From the NCBI GenBank assembly GCA_003170655.1, contig PMYY01000210.1, forward strand, positions 3,989 through 22,928: DNA of 18,940 bases, in the 5' to 3' direction. Below, one piece after another: positions 7,863-15,290 of the stretch (within the stretch, counting starts at the first letter, position 1; each line of letters begins with the position of its first letter). The translations under genes were made by a program, and so were the position numbers. This DNA comes from Nitrospiraceae bacterium (GTDB lineage: Bacteria > Nitrospirota > Thermodesulfovibrionia > Thermodesulfovibrionales > Dissulfurispiraceae). The notes under the pieces were generated by a model. That model was not told the DNA's origin, did no database searches, and was given only the letters and a program-made list of their open reading frames with translations.

Positions 7863-8615
7863 TTGCACATGCTCGACCCTTATGCCGCAATGGGCCCATC
7901 TGAACATTCAGACCAAAAAGAAGAGATTGTCCTCCGGTTTCTGCCGCGAGTAAAGTTTTACGCGCACAAATACGCTTTCGGCCTGCCTCCCGAACTAGAT
8001 GTAGAGGACCTCGTTTCGGCAGGTATTATAGGGCTTCTTGAGGCTGTCAACCGCTTCGATCCCTCCATGAACACAACCCTCAGTACCTTTGCAGATTTCA
8101 GGATCAGGGGAGCTATTATCGATGAAGTGCGTTCGATGCAATGGGCTTCTAAGGACGTCAAAAAGAAGATCGAGGATGTACGGAGGGCATACGACGAAAT
8201 CGAAAAGGAAAAACATGCGAGTGCAAGTGACGAGGAAGTAGCTGAGAGGCTGAACATATCCATGGGCGAGCTCCATAAGATATTGTCTACAGTCAATACT
8301 GTACGGATGGTTCGTCTCGAAGACCTGGGCATTAACCGGGAAGGTGAGTCAATAGACATTCTTGAATGTATATCGGCTGAAGGATCCAAAGATATGCTTG
8401 AGGAACTCGGCCTGAAGGAACTTCAGTCTGCTCTTGGTAAGGCGATCGACGAACTGCCGGAGAAGGAACGACTTATTATGACGCTATATTATTATGAAGA
8501 GCTGAATATGAAAGAGATCGGCAAGGTGCTGAACGTCAGCGAGTCGAGGGTCTGCCAGCTGCATGGTAAGGCCCTCATCAAGCTTAGAGGGAAGATGGAT
8601 GAATCTAGAGCCTGA
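7863..8615 (+). CDS. fliA: Flagellar sigma factor sigma-28 (FliA/WhiG family)
   Basis: The product is 248-250 residues, the usual length. Region 2 is clear (DLVSAGIIGLLEAVNRFDP, STFADFRIRGAIIDEVR), region 3 has EEVAERLNISMGELHKIL, and region 4 has LPEKERLIMTLYYYEELNMK then ESRVCQLHGKALIKL, the DNA-binding helix that reads the -35. The family directs transcription of late flagellar and chemotaxis genes. Two starts are possible: TTG at 7863, eight bases after GGAGG (7850-7854), or ATG at 7869, eight bases after AAGG (7857-7860). I give the longer form; they differ by two residues. It follows flhG after 78 bases and may be read from the same transcript. A candidate target promoter is present at 17296-17322. 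No anti-sigma factor FlgM is recognisable in the window. Confidence 0.94.
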   Translation: MHMLDPYAAMGPSEHSDQKEEIVLRFLPRVKFYAHKYAFGLPPELDVEDLVSAGIIGLLEAVNRFDPSMNTTLSTFADFRIRGAIIDEVRSMQWASKDVKKKIEDVRRAYDEIEKEKHASASDEEVAERLNISMGELHKILSTVNTVRMVRLEDLGINREGESIDILECISAEGSKDMLEELGLKELQSALGKAIDELPEKERLIMTLYYYEELNMKEIGKVLNVSESRVCQLHGKALIKLRGKMDESRA

Positions 8616-8623
8616 GAATATTG

Positions 8624-8665
8624 TATTATAAATAGCTGTAAAAACTGCCCTTTTAATTTATAATA
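8624..8665. repeat. AT-rich inverted repeat between fliA and the HEAT-repeat gene
   Basis: TATTATAAAT (8624-8633) and its exact reverse complement ATTTATAATA (8656-8665) flank 22 bases. A nested pair, TAAAA (8639-8643) and TTTTA (8651-8655), continues the stem with a five-base bulge. The right arm contains a perfect TATAAT (8659-8664), so this may be an operator over a promoter for the HEAT-repeat gene at 8702, or an RNA hairpin behind fliA. No convincing -35 box is visible (best is TGTAAA at 8637-8642), and there is no T-tract, so it is not a classical terminator. Confidence 0.5.
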
Positions 8666-8701
8666 TCCTGACGCTGAAGCTTGTAGGGAGATGGAGGAGT
8701 A

Positions 8702-10549
8702 ATGATCCGGAATATAAAGAAAATTATAGATAAGCTGCATGCAAAGGATCCCTCAGTGCGCAGGAAGGCTGCAGAGGACCTTGCTGACGGAGATGAAAGG
8801 GGAATCTATCCGCTCATTAAGGCCCTCAGCGACGAAAATACCGGCGTACAGGACGCTGCCATGCGGGCGCTCATTGCTTACGGCGGTGAAATCGTAGCAT
8901 ATATGGCGCTTCCTCTTCTGCGCGAGAATTCCTATCTCCGTAATACCGGACTGATTATCTTGAGGCAGCTCGGCGCTGTTTCGTTGCCTATGCTTTATCC
9001 GCTTCTCAAGGACAAGGATGATGATGTGAGAAAATTCTCTATCGATCTGTTGAGCGAAATACAGGCCGAAGTCGATCCCTCACTGATCGTCCCGTCACTT
9101 GAAGATTCAAATGCAAATGTCAGGGCAGCGGCGGCAAAAGCGCTCGGCGACCTTGGATATCGCGATGCAGCCACGCAGCTCGTGAAGTGCCTAAGTGATG
9201 AGGAATGGGTATGCTTTTATGCCCTTCAATCTCTCGGCGAATTGAAGGCCGATGAAGCGATACCGGCAATTGCTTCGCTACTGGAAAGCCAGTCACTAGT
9301 TGTTCGGTTTTCTGCCATAGAGACCATGGGGAGGCTTGGATCATCATCGGCCCTAAGCGCGTTGATGTCCTACCTTCCGAAATCGGATGAAGATGAAAAA
9401 CTTGCCGTAGTCAAGAGCATTATTCAGATCGGCGCTACCCCGGATATGAAAGAGCTGACTGAACATATAATCAACCTTTTTCGGGAGGGAGACTGGGATG
9501 ACAAGGGAATTGCCCTCCATGGATTCAGCGCACTGAAGTGCACGCACGCCATACCGCTTCTTGTCGAGACAGCAGGACAGCTCGATCCGTTCAGCCCGGA
9601 CAGCGAAGAGAAAACGGAGTTGCTCAAGCGGGCAATTCTGTCCATCGACGGAGAGGATGAATTGCTCGGAATGCTCGACTCTCCGGATCTGAAATACCGC
9701 GGCAAGTCATTTGTCATAGATCTGCTCGGAGAACTGAAGAGCAAGAAGGCAGCCGGCAGACTGTCGGTGTATCTAAAGGATGTAAGCCGCGACCTCCGTA
9801 GGGTATCGGCTGAGGCCCTTGGGGAAATAGGTGAACACGCGTCCGTCGAAGAACTCATGGAGGCTTCACAGTCGGATGCCGACGCGCATGTCCGGAGGTC
9901 GGCAATCGAGGCGCTTGGGACAATCGGTTCCAGGGACGCTTATGCTGTCCTGAAAGGCCTGCTTGAGGTTGAAAGGTATCCTGACCTGCTCGAGAAGGTG
10001 GTCGAGTCTCTGATGAAAATAGATTCAGATGCTTTTTTAGGCGGCATCTCTGGATACAGCAGCACAATAAGACAGATCATTGCCAGATCTGCATCCGATA
10101 TCAGGACTTTGTTCAGTCTGTGCGAGGATGCCGACTCCAAAGTGAAAATATCGGCGATCAGTGGTCTGGGCCGCATCGGTTCGGAAGAGGCGGCCAGTAA
10201 GATCATCTCATTTCTCCGTCACGAGGACCCTGAAATCAGGAAGGCTTCCGTAGTGTCGCTGGGCGATGCCCGATGGTGTTCGCCAGAACTGTTTCAAGCT
10301 CTCAGCGACGAAGACCCGTGGGTCCGTTTCTTCGCAGTAAAGTCCGTGGCAGCTGCATGCGAGAGTGATATGGTCATCGAAAAGATCAAGGAAATGCTGA
10401 ACGACCGCTATGTGCCGGTCATTATGGCCGCTATAGATATAATACGTGAGATCGGCGGCAGAGAAGCATTTGAGTCGCTCAGCCCGCATGAGGAACATGA
10501 AAATCCGGATGTCCGCGAGAAAGTGAGGGAGGTGCTTGGAACATTATGA
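8702..10549 (+). CDS. Large cytoplasmic HEAT-repeat protein in the chemotaxis operon
   Basis: The 615-residue product is built almost wholly of about 30-residue helical hairpins of the HEAT / PBS-lyase-like type, perhaps 15-17 of them. Recurring units read like DPSVRRKAAEDLAD, NANVRAAAAKALGDLG, RDLRRVSAEALGEIGEHAS, DAHVRRSAIEALGTIGS and DPEIRKASVVSLGDARW. There is no signal peptide or membrane helix, so it should be cytoplasmic. The repeat fold is a protein-binding scaffold; no catalytic residues are evident. The stop overlaps the cheR start (ATGA), so synthesis of both is coupled, and it sits between fliA and the che genes. A role in chemotaxis or flagellar assembly is inference from context. 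ATG 8702 follows GGAGGAG (8693-8699). The middle (about 225-330) is less regular and may break the solenoid. Confidence 0.88.
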   Translation: MIRNIKKIIDKLHAKDPSVRRKAAEDLADGDERGIYPLIKALSDENTGVQDAAMRALIAYGGEIVAYMALPLLRENSYLRNTGLIILRQLGAVSLPMLYPLLKDKDDDVRKFSIDLLSEIQAEVDPSLIVPSLEDSNANVRAAAAKALGDLGYRDAATQLVKCLSDEEWVCFYALQSLGELKADEAIPAIASLLESQSLVVRFSAIETMGRLGSSSALSALMSYLPKSDEDEKLAVVKSIIQIGATPDMKELTEHIINLFREGDWDDKGIALHGFSALKCTHAIPLLVETAGQLDPFSPDSEEKTELLKRAILSIDGEDELLGMLDSPDLKYRGKSFVIDLLGELKSKKAAGRLSVYLKDVSRDLRRVSAEALGEIGEHASVEELMEASQSDADAHVRRSAIEALGTIGSRDAYAVLKGLLEVERYPDLLEKVVESLMKIDSDAFLGGISGYSSTIRQIIARSASDIRTLFSLCEDADSKVKISAISGLGRIGSEEAASKIISFLRHEDPEIRKASVVSLGDARWCSPELFQALSDEDPWVRFFAVKSVAAACESDMVIEKIKEMLNDRYVPVIMAAIDIIREIGGREAFESLSPHEEHENPDVREKVREVLGTL

Positions 10550-11385
10550 CGCCTCTTGTATTGAGTGACGAAACATTTCGGCAACTGCGGGATTTCATTT
10601 ATCAAAAGAGCGGGATCTTCATTCCCGATAACAAGAAATATTTCATAGAGAACCGGCTCGGCAAGAAAATCCAGGAGAAAAACCTGAAGGGTTACGAGGA
10701 CTATCTGTATGTCCTGAAATTCGGCGGTGACCGCAACGAGCTGACAACTCTGTTCGATCTTGTGACTACGAATGAGACTTTCTTTTTCAGGGAACCCCAG
10801 CAGTTTGATGTGCTGGGCGGCGAACTTCTTGCAAGGATCGTTGCCGAGAACGGAAAGGCCGGACGGAAGGACATAAGGGTTTGGTCGGCTGCAAGTTCCA
10901 CCGGAGAAGAACCGTACACTATCGGTATGATACTTGCGGAGAAACCTGAGTCCTCATTGTTAAGGAAAGAAATCTATGCATCTGACCTCAGTGAATCCGT
11001 TCTGGCATCGGCCAAGGCCGCTGTTTACGGCTCATATTCGATCAGGAACATCCCCGAATTTTATATGAAGAAATATTTTACTGCCACGAATGCCAATCAG
11101 CAGTACCAGTTGTCTCCATCTGTCAAGTCGATGGTGAAGTTTATGAAGGTCAATCTCATAGAAGATAAAGACAGCAAGCTTATCAGGGGGATGGATGTGG
11201 TTTTCTGCAGGAACGTCCTTATTTACTTTGACGAGAAGGCAAAGCAGAAGGCGGTCTCGCTGCTCTATGACGCATTGAGGCCTAACGGGTACTTGTTTGT
11301 AGGCACGTCGGAGAGTCTCCACAACATTACGAGGGCGTTCAAGCCTGCGGTCATCAATAAAGTTATCGTTTATCAAAAAATGTAG
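10546..11385 (+). CDS. cheR: Chemoreceptor glutamate methyltransferase CheR
   Basis: The product is 279 residues with the two-domain CheR layout: an N-terminal helical domain (1-75) and a SAM-dependent Rossmann domain (about 85-279). Conserved elements are TNETFFFREP (75-84), the SAM-binding VWSAASSTGEEPYTIGM (112-128; the Cys common before STGEEP is Ser here), DVVFCRNVLIYFD (217-229) and GYLFVGTSESLHNI. CheR methylates glutamates of chemoreceptors using S-adenosylmethionine, opposing CheB (encoded at 15291). The ATG overlaps the stop of the HEAT-repeat gene by four bases. There is no extra C-terminal domain. cheY follows after 30 bases. Confidence 0.95.
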   Translation: MTPLVLSDETFRQLRDFIYQKSGIFIPDNKKYFIENRLGKKIQEKNLKGYEDYLYVLKFGGDRNELTTLFDLVTTNETFFFREPQQFDVLGGELLARIVAENGKAGRKDIRVWSAASSTGEEPYTIGMILAEKPESSLLRKEIYASDLSESVLASAKAAVYGSYSIRNIPEFYMKKYFTATNANQQYQLSPSVKSMVKFMKVNLIEDKDSKLIRGMDVVFCRNVLIYFDEKAKQKAVSLLYDALRPNGYLFVGTSESLHNITRAFKPAVINKVIVYQKM

Positions 11386-11415
11386 AGAAACATAAGTATT
11401 ATAGGGAGCCAAGGT

Positions 11416-11793
11416 ATGAAAATTCTGGTAGTCGATGATGACAAAACAACGCGGAAGTTGCTAAGTCTCTATCTCAAGGCAAAGGGATATGAAGTGGTAA
11501 CGGCCGAGAACGGGCTCGATGCCATGGAAAAGCTGGGGACCGAAAACATCAACCTTGTAGTCACGGACATGAACATGCCGTATATGGACGGGATCGAGCT
11601 CACCAAGAACCTGAGAGCCGACGACAGCTGGAAAGACCTTCCGATTCTTATGGTGACTACGGAGGCAGATGATGATGAGCGGAAAAAAGCTTATGAAACG
11701 GGCGTGGACGACTATCTCGTCAAACCAGCCAACGCTGAGCAGATCAGCGACAGTATAAAGAAGATTCTAAAAAAGATATTCAAGGGTGTGTGA
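11416..11793 (+). CDS. CheY-like single-domain response regulator (first copy)
   Basis: This is a 125-residue stand-alone receiver domain. The acidic pocket is at D7-D9, the phosphoacceptor is D51 in TDMNMPYMDG, the switch Thr is 81 or 82 in MVTTEADDDE, and the conserved Lys is 103 in DDYLVKP. All catalytic residues are therefore present. It has no output domain. It is more diverged from enteric CheY than the copy that follows and could be a phosphate sink for CheA, a regulator of another target, or a second motor-binding CheY. GGGAG at 11404-11408 supports the ATG. It lies between cheR and the second cheY. Confidence 0.9.
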   Translation: MKILVVDDDKTTRKLLSLYLKAKGYEVVTAENGLDAMEKLGTENINLVVTDMNMPYMDGIELTKNLRADDSWKDLPILMVTTEADDDERKKAYETGVDDYLVKPANAEQISDSIKKILKKIFKGV

Positions 11794-11795
11794 CG

Positions 11796-12200
11796 ATGTT
11801 TAACTTAAAAATCAAAGTGCTTGTTGTAGATGACTTCCCAACTATGAGAAGGATTGTAAAGAACCTGCTCAAACAGCTCGGCTTCGAAAACATCGATGAA
11901 GCTGAGGACGGTGCTCAGGCACTCGTCAAGCTTAAAGCCGGTGGTTATGGCCTTGTTGTATCGGACTGGAATATGCCTGTCATGGAAGGCATTGACCTGC
12001 TTAAGCATGTCAGAGAGGATGAAACCCTCAAGGCCATTCCGTTCCTGATGGTTACTGCTGAAGCTGAAAAGGACAAGGTTATAACTGCGATCAAGGCGGG
12101 CGTGGACAACTACGTCGTGAAGCCGTTTACTGCGGAAGTACTGAAAGAGAAGCTGGAGAAAATTGCAGATAAAAAACCGTCGCTGAAAGCCGGGGGATAG
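11796..12200 (+). CDS. cheY: Chemotaxis response regulator CheY (second copy, canonical)
   Basis: With the ATG at 11796 the product is 134 residues and carries the key residues at the same numbers as E. coli CheY: D12/D13, phosphoacceptor D57 in SDWNMPVMEG, T87 in MVTAEA, Y106 and K109 in NYVVKPFT. A GTG at 11790 would add two residues but sits only three bases after AAGGG (11782-11786); the ATG sits nine bases away and is preferred. Phosphorylated CheY binds FliM/FliN to change motor rotation. It lies just before cheA, its kinase, and upstream of the gene with a CheZ domain, its phosphatase, so this copy is the likely motor-binding one. Confidence 0.94.
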   Translation: MFNLKIKVLVVDDFPTMRRIVKNLLKQLGFENIDEAEDGAQALVKLKAGGYGLVVSDWNMPVMEGIDLLKHVREDETLKAIPFLMVTAEAEKDKVITAIKAGVDNYVVKPFTAEVLKEKLEKIADKKPSLKAGG

Positions 12201-12207
12201 AGGATAT

Positions 12208-14007
12208 ATGTCCGACGAAATGGAAGAAATCATAAGCGAGTTTGTCACCGAGGCCGAAGAGACTCTCGAAAAGATCGACCCGATGTTTGTAGACCTGGAG
12301 ACGCGGGGCTATGATAAGGACATTCTCAATGAAATCTTCCGCGGAATGCACACGCTGAAGGGCGCTGCAGGATTTCTTGGCTTCCAGCCGATTATTGATG
12401 TCGCCCACAGGGCCGAAAGTATTATGAAGAGGCTTCGTGACGGTGATATGACTCTCACGAGTGACATCATGGATGTAATCCTGAAGTGTGTAGACATGCT
12501 GCGTCTCCTCATCTCTCACATCAGCGCTAAGGACAATGTCGAGGAGAATCTCTCCCCTCTGCTGTCGGCGCTGGACGCAGTGATCAACTCACAGGAACCG
12601 GCTGATACAAAGATCGACCTTAAGAAGGAAATCGGGATATCTTCAGAAACAGCTTCGCAACCTGAAGAAGTAAAAGAGATAACGCCTGAAATCGTAGGGC
12701 TGCCGCCGCAAACTGCGGGATCCGCAGCAGCATCGGCCGCACCTTCACCGCCCGCCGCCGCTGAAGAGCTAGTGCAGCAGGTGAGCAAGGAAAAGGAGGT
12801 CGTTTCCACTCTCCGGGTCGATGTGACAAGGATCGATAAGGTTATGGACCTTGCAGGAGAGATCGTGCTTGCAAGAAACCGCATTATCAATCTGGCTACG
12901 AAATTAGAGATGACGCATTCCGACGACCCCAATGTCGAAAGCCTGCTGGAAACTACGAGCTTTCTGGACAGGGTCACTTCCGACCTGCAGCTTGCAGTCA
13001 TGAAGATCAGGATGCAGCCAATACAGAAGGTTTTTTCGAAATTCCCTAGAATGGTTAGAGACCTGTCGAGGAGTCTGGGCAAGGAGATAAACCTGGAAAT
13101 ATTCGGCGAAGACACCGAAGTGGATAAAAGCGTAAACGAGAACATCGGTGACCCGCTTATCCACATCATCAGGAACTCTATCGACCACGGTATAGAGCAT
13201 ACAGATGAGCGTATAGCTAAAGGCAAGCACGCCAAAGGCCGGATCATCATCAGTGCATATCAGAAGGGCACGCAGATCGTCATCGAAGTATCTGACGACG
13301 GCAAGGGGATAGATGTCGAGGCCGTGAAGCGCAAGGCACTGGCCCAGGGAATTGTTACCGAAGAAGAGGTCCAGAAAATGCCGGATGAAACGGCTATCAA
13401 CCTTATCTTCCTTCCAGGATTTTCCACCAAGGATGTCTCTACTGAACTCAGCGGCCGCGGGGTCGGTATGGATGTAGTAAAAACAAATGTCGGCAAACTG
13501 AACGGATATGTGGAAGTGGTTACCGTGAAGGATGGGGGGAGCACCTTCAGGATCAGCTTGCCGCTGACCCTCGCTATCATCCAGGCGATGATGGTAAGGA
13601 TTGCGAGCGAGTATTACGCCCTGCCTCAATCGATGATTGAAGAAACGTTGAGGGTCAGGCGCAGCGATATCAAGGATGTAGCAGGTCAGAATGTCCTTAC
13701 TATCAGGGGCAAGGTCCTGCCGGTCTTCAGCATGTCCGAAACCCTCGGAGTCAGGAGTGGCTCCTCCAAGGTGCAGGATAACAGATACGTTCTTGTGGCC
13801 TCGGTTGCGGACAGGAGGTTCTGCATCACGGTCGATGAACTGCTTGGACAGGAAGAGATCGTAATCAAGACGATCAGCGGCGTCGATTCGGAAGAGTGCG
13901 GAATACTTGGAGCGACAATTACTGGCGACGGAAAGGTTGTGCTCATTTTGGATCTTGCGGTCATGGCGAGAAGAATATTTACGTCCAAGGCAGTCAGAAA
14001 AGCTTAA
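12208..14007 (+). CDS. cheA: Chemotaxis histidine kinase CheA
   Basis: The product is 599 residues. P1 (about 1-125) carries phospho-accepting H48 in GMHTLKGAAGFLG. A Pro/Ala-rich linker (130-195) occupies the place where P2, the CheY-docking domain, is normally found, and no P2 fold is recognisable. P3 dimerisation helices begin about 200 (LRVDVTRIDKVMDLAGEIV). The P4 ATPase domain has the N-box (HIIRNSIDHGIE, 319-330), G1 DDGKGID (363-369), F-box FLPGFSTK (401-408) and G2 GRGVGMDVV (416-424). P5, the CheW-like regulatory domain, spans about 455-599. CheA autophosphorylates in response to receptors and passes phosphate to CheY and CheB. The shorter-than-usual length (E. coli 654) is explained by the missing P2. 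cheY ends seven bases before. Confidence 0.96.
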   Translation: MSDEMEEIISEFVTEAEETLEKIDPMFVDLETRGYDKDILNEIFRGMHTLKGAAGFLGFQPIIDVAHRAESIMKRLRDGDMTLTSDIMDVILKCVDMLRLLISHISAKDNVEENLSPLLSALDAVINSQEPADTKIDLKKEIGISSETASQPEEVKEITPEIVGLPPQTAGSAAASAAPSPPAAAEELVQQVSKEKEVVSTLRVDVTRIDKVMDLAGEIVLARNRIINLATKLEMTHSDDPNVESLLETTSFLDRVTSDLQLAVMKIRMQPIQKVFSKFPRMVRDLSRSLGKEINLEIFGEDTEVDKSVNENIGDPLIHIIRNSIDHGIEHTDERIAKGKHAKGRIIISAYQKGTQIVIEVSDDGKGIDVEAVKRKALAQGIVTEEEVQKMPDETAINLIFLPGFSTKDVSTELSGRGVGMDVVKTNVGKLNGYVEVVTVKDGGSTFRISLPLTLAIIQAMMVRIASEYYALPQSMIEETLRVRRSDIKDVAGQNVLTIRGKVLPVFSMSETLGVRSGSSKVQDNRYVLVASVADRRFCITVDELLGQEEIVIKTISGVDSEECGILGATITGDGKVVLILDLAVMARRIFTSKAVRKA

Positions 14008-14027
14008 CTAGTACGAAAGTTGCCTTC

Positions 14028-14035
14028 GGGAGGAG
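14028..14035 (+). promoter_or_regulatory. Ribosome binding site that fixes the cheW-cheZ fusion start
   Basis: GGGAGGAG lies ten bases before the ATG at 14046. The reading frame is open back to an ATG at 13896 inside cheA, but the residues it would add do not resemble CheW, whereas translation from 14046 begins at the normal CheW N-terminus. Confidence 0.8.
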
Positions 14036-14045
14036 ATCGGACATT

Positions 14046-15257
14046 ATGCAATATATCGGTTTTTTGATGAACGGAAATGAATACACCATTCCCATACTGA
14101 AGGTTCAGGAGATCGTGAATCTTCCGAATGTTACGAAGCTGCCGCAGGCATCTGATTATCTGGAAGGTGTGACCAACCTCAGGGGCAAGATAATCCCGAT
14201 CATAAACCTGAAAAAAATGGTCGGACTGCCGAGTGAAAGCCCCGGAGAAAAGGTGATAGTCATATCGAGCGGACGGATTACATTCGGCATTCTTGTAGAC
14301 GGCATTACCGGGGTTATCTCAATAGAAGAAAACGAGATAGAGCCGGCAGCCAATTTCATGAATACTCAGATTGATCAGATCGAGGGCGTGGCGCGCCTCA
14401 ATGACAGGCTCGTCGTTCTTCTTGATACGAAAAAACTGATCCCCATGGAGGATTTGGACATGTTCGAAGACGATGTCTTCGAGGTCAAGGATTCCGGAGC
14501 CGACACGGTCGAAGTGGTTAAGAGCATCCAGGGAATGGGAGGGCAGATGTTCGTTACTGAGGTTGTCGATGCGAAGGGCTATTTCGAAAAGAAGGGCCTT
14601 GCTCCGGGCGATCCCAAGAATGAAGTATATAGTAAAGTCATGGAGTTCATGGATGCCATTGCCGGCCAGAATTATGAAAAGGCAGACGAACTGATTCAGG
14701 GGATAGCACAATCGGGGCAGGCCGGACAAGGCCAGACGGGGCAGGTCGAGCTCTTCAAGGAGGTCGGCAAGGTTACACGTAAGCTCCACGATTCGATCAA
14801 GAGCTTCAAGGAGGCCCTCGATCCGCGGCTGAAAGATATGGCTATGTCCGACATGCCTAGCGCTATCGATAAACTGCAGTTCGTCATCGAAAAGACCGAG
14901 GAAGCCGCTAACAAGACCATGGGAATTGTCGAAAAATATATACTGAGTATGGATGATCTTTCTTCACATGTCCGAAATATAAAGGAACCCCAGGAATCGG
15001 TCGAGTATCTGAAGAAATTTAAAAACGAGCTCGAAGACGACTTTACCGAGATTTTGACGACGCAATCGTTTCAGGACCTGACGGGCCAGACTCTTAAAAA
15101 GGTGATTACACTGGTGGGCGATATTGAAGAAGAGCTCGTAAGCCTTATCGCGACATTCGGAGTAAAGACCGAACAGGCAGGCAAGAGCGAAGCGGCAGCG
15201 GCCGAAAGCGTCTCCCAGGCGGGCGTTGACGACCTGTTAAAGGAATTTGGATTTTAG
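14046..15257 (+). CDS. CheW-CheZ fusion: array coupling domain joined to CheY-P phosphatase
   Basis: The product is 403 residues. Residues 1-135 are CheW: YIGFLMNGNEYTIPILKVQE, the signature GVTNLRGKIIPIINL (41-55) and FGILVDGITGVI. Residues 136-232 are a linker, partly helical and partly Gly/Gln-rich. Residues about 233-370 form a long CheZ-type helical bundle with SFQDLTGQTLKKVI (341-354), containing the phosphatase pair D344 and Q348 (D143 and Q147 in E. coli CheZ). An Ala-rich stretch (about 380-390) leads to the C-terminal peptide QAGVDDLLKEFGF, matching the CheY-P-binding tail of E. coli CheZ (VDDLLDSLGF). Both halves look complete and functional. CheW links CheA to receptors; CheZ dephosphorylates CheY-P. 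No separate cheW or cheZ is present in the window. It lies between cheA and cheB. Confidence 0.93.
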   Translation: MQYIGFLMNGNEYTIPILKVQEIVNLPNVTKLPQASDYLEGVTNLRGKIIPIINLKKMVGLPSESPGEKVIVISSGRITFGILVDGITGVISIEENEIEPAANFMNTQIDQIEGVARLNDRLVVLLDTKKLIPMEDLDMFEDDVFEVKDSGADTVEVVKSIQGMGGQMFVTEVVDAKGYFEKKGLAPGDPKNEVYSKVMEFMDAIAGQNYEKADELIQGIAQSGQAGQGQTGQVELFKEVGKVTRKLHDSIKSFKEALDPRLKDMAMSDMPSAIDKLQFVIEKTEEAANKTMGIVEKYILSMDDLSSHVRNIKEPQESVEYLKKFKNELEDDFTEILTTQSFQDLTGQTLKKVITLVGDIEEELVSLIATFGVKTEQAGKSEAAAAESVSQAGVDDLLKEFGF

Positions 15258-15290
15258 CGTGAATTATTTTATAAATCGGAGCGCGGTTAA

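Noticed and set aside
12516..13250. A 244-codon open frame on the minus strand inside cheA.
   Set aside because: It is antisense to the firmly identified CheA P3/P4 region, has Ser/Arg-rich low-information sequence and no gene-like features; similar antisense frames occur at 892-1563 and 4538-5161.
13896..14045. A 50-residue N-terminal extension of the CheW-CheZ protein from an ATG inside cheA.
   Set aside because: The added residues overlap cheA in another frame and do not resemble CheW; the strong ribosome site at 14028-14035 and the normal CheW start point to 14046.
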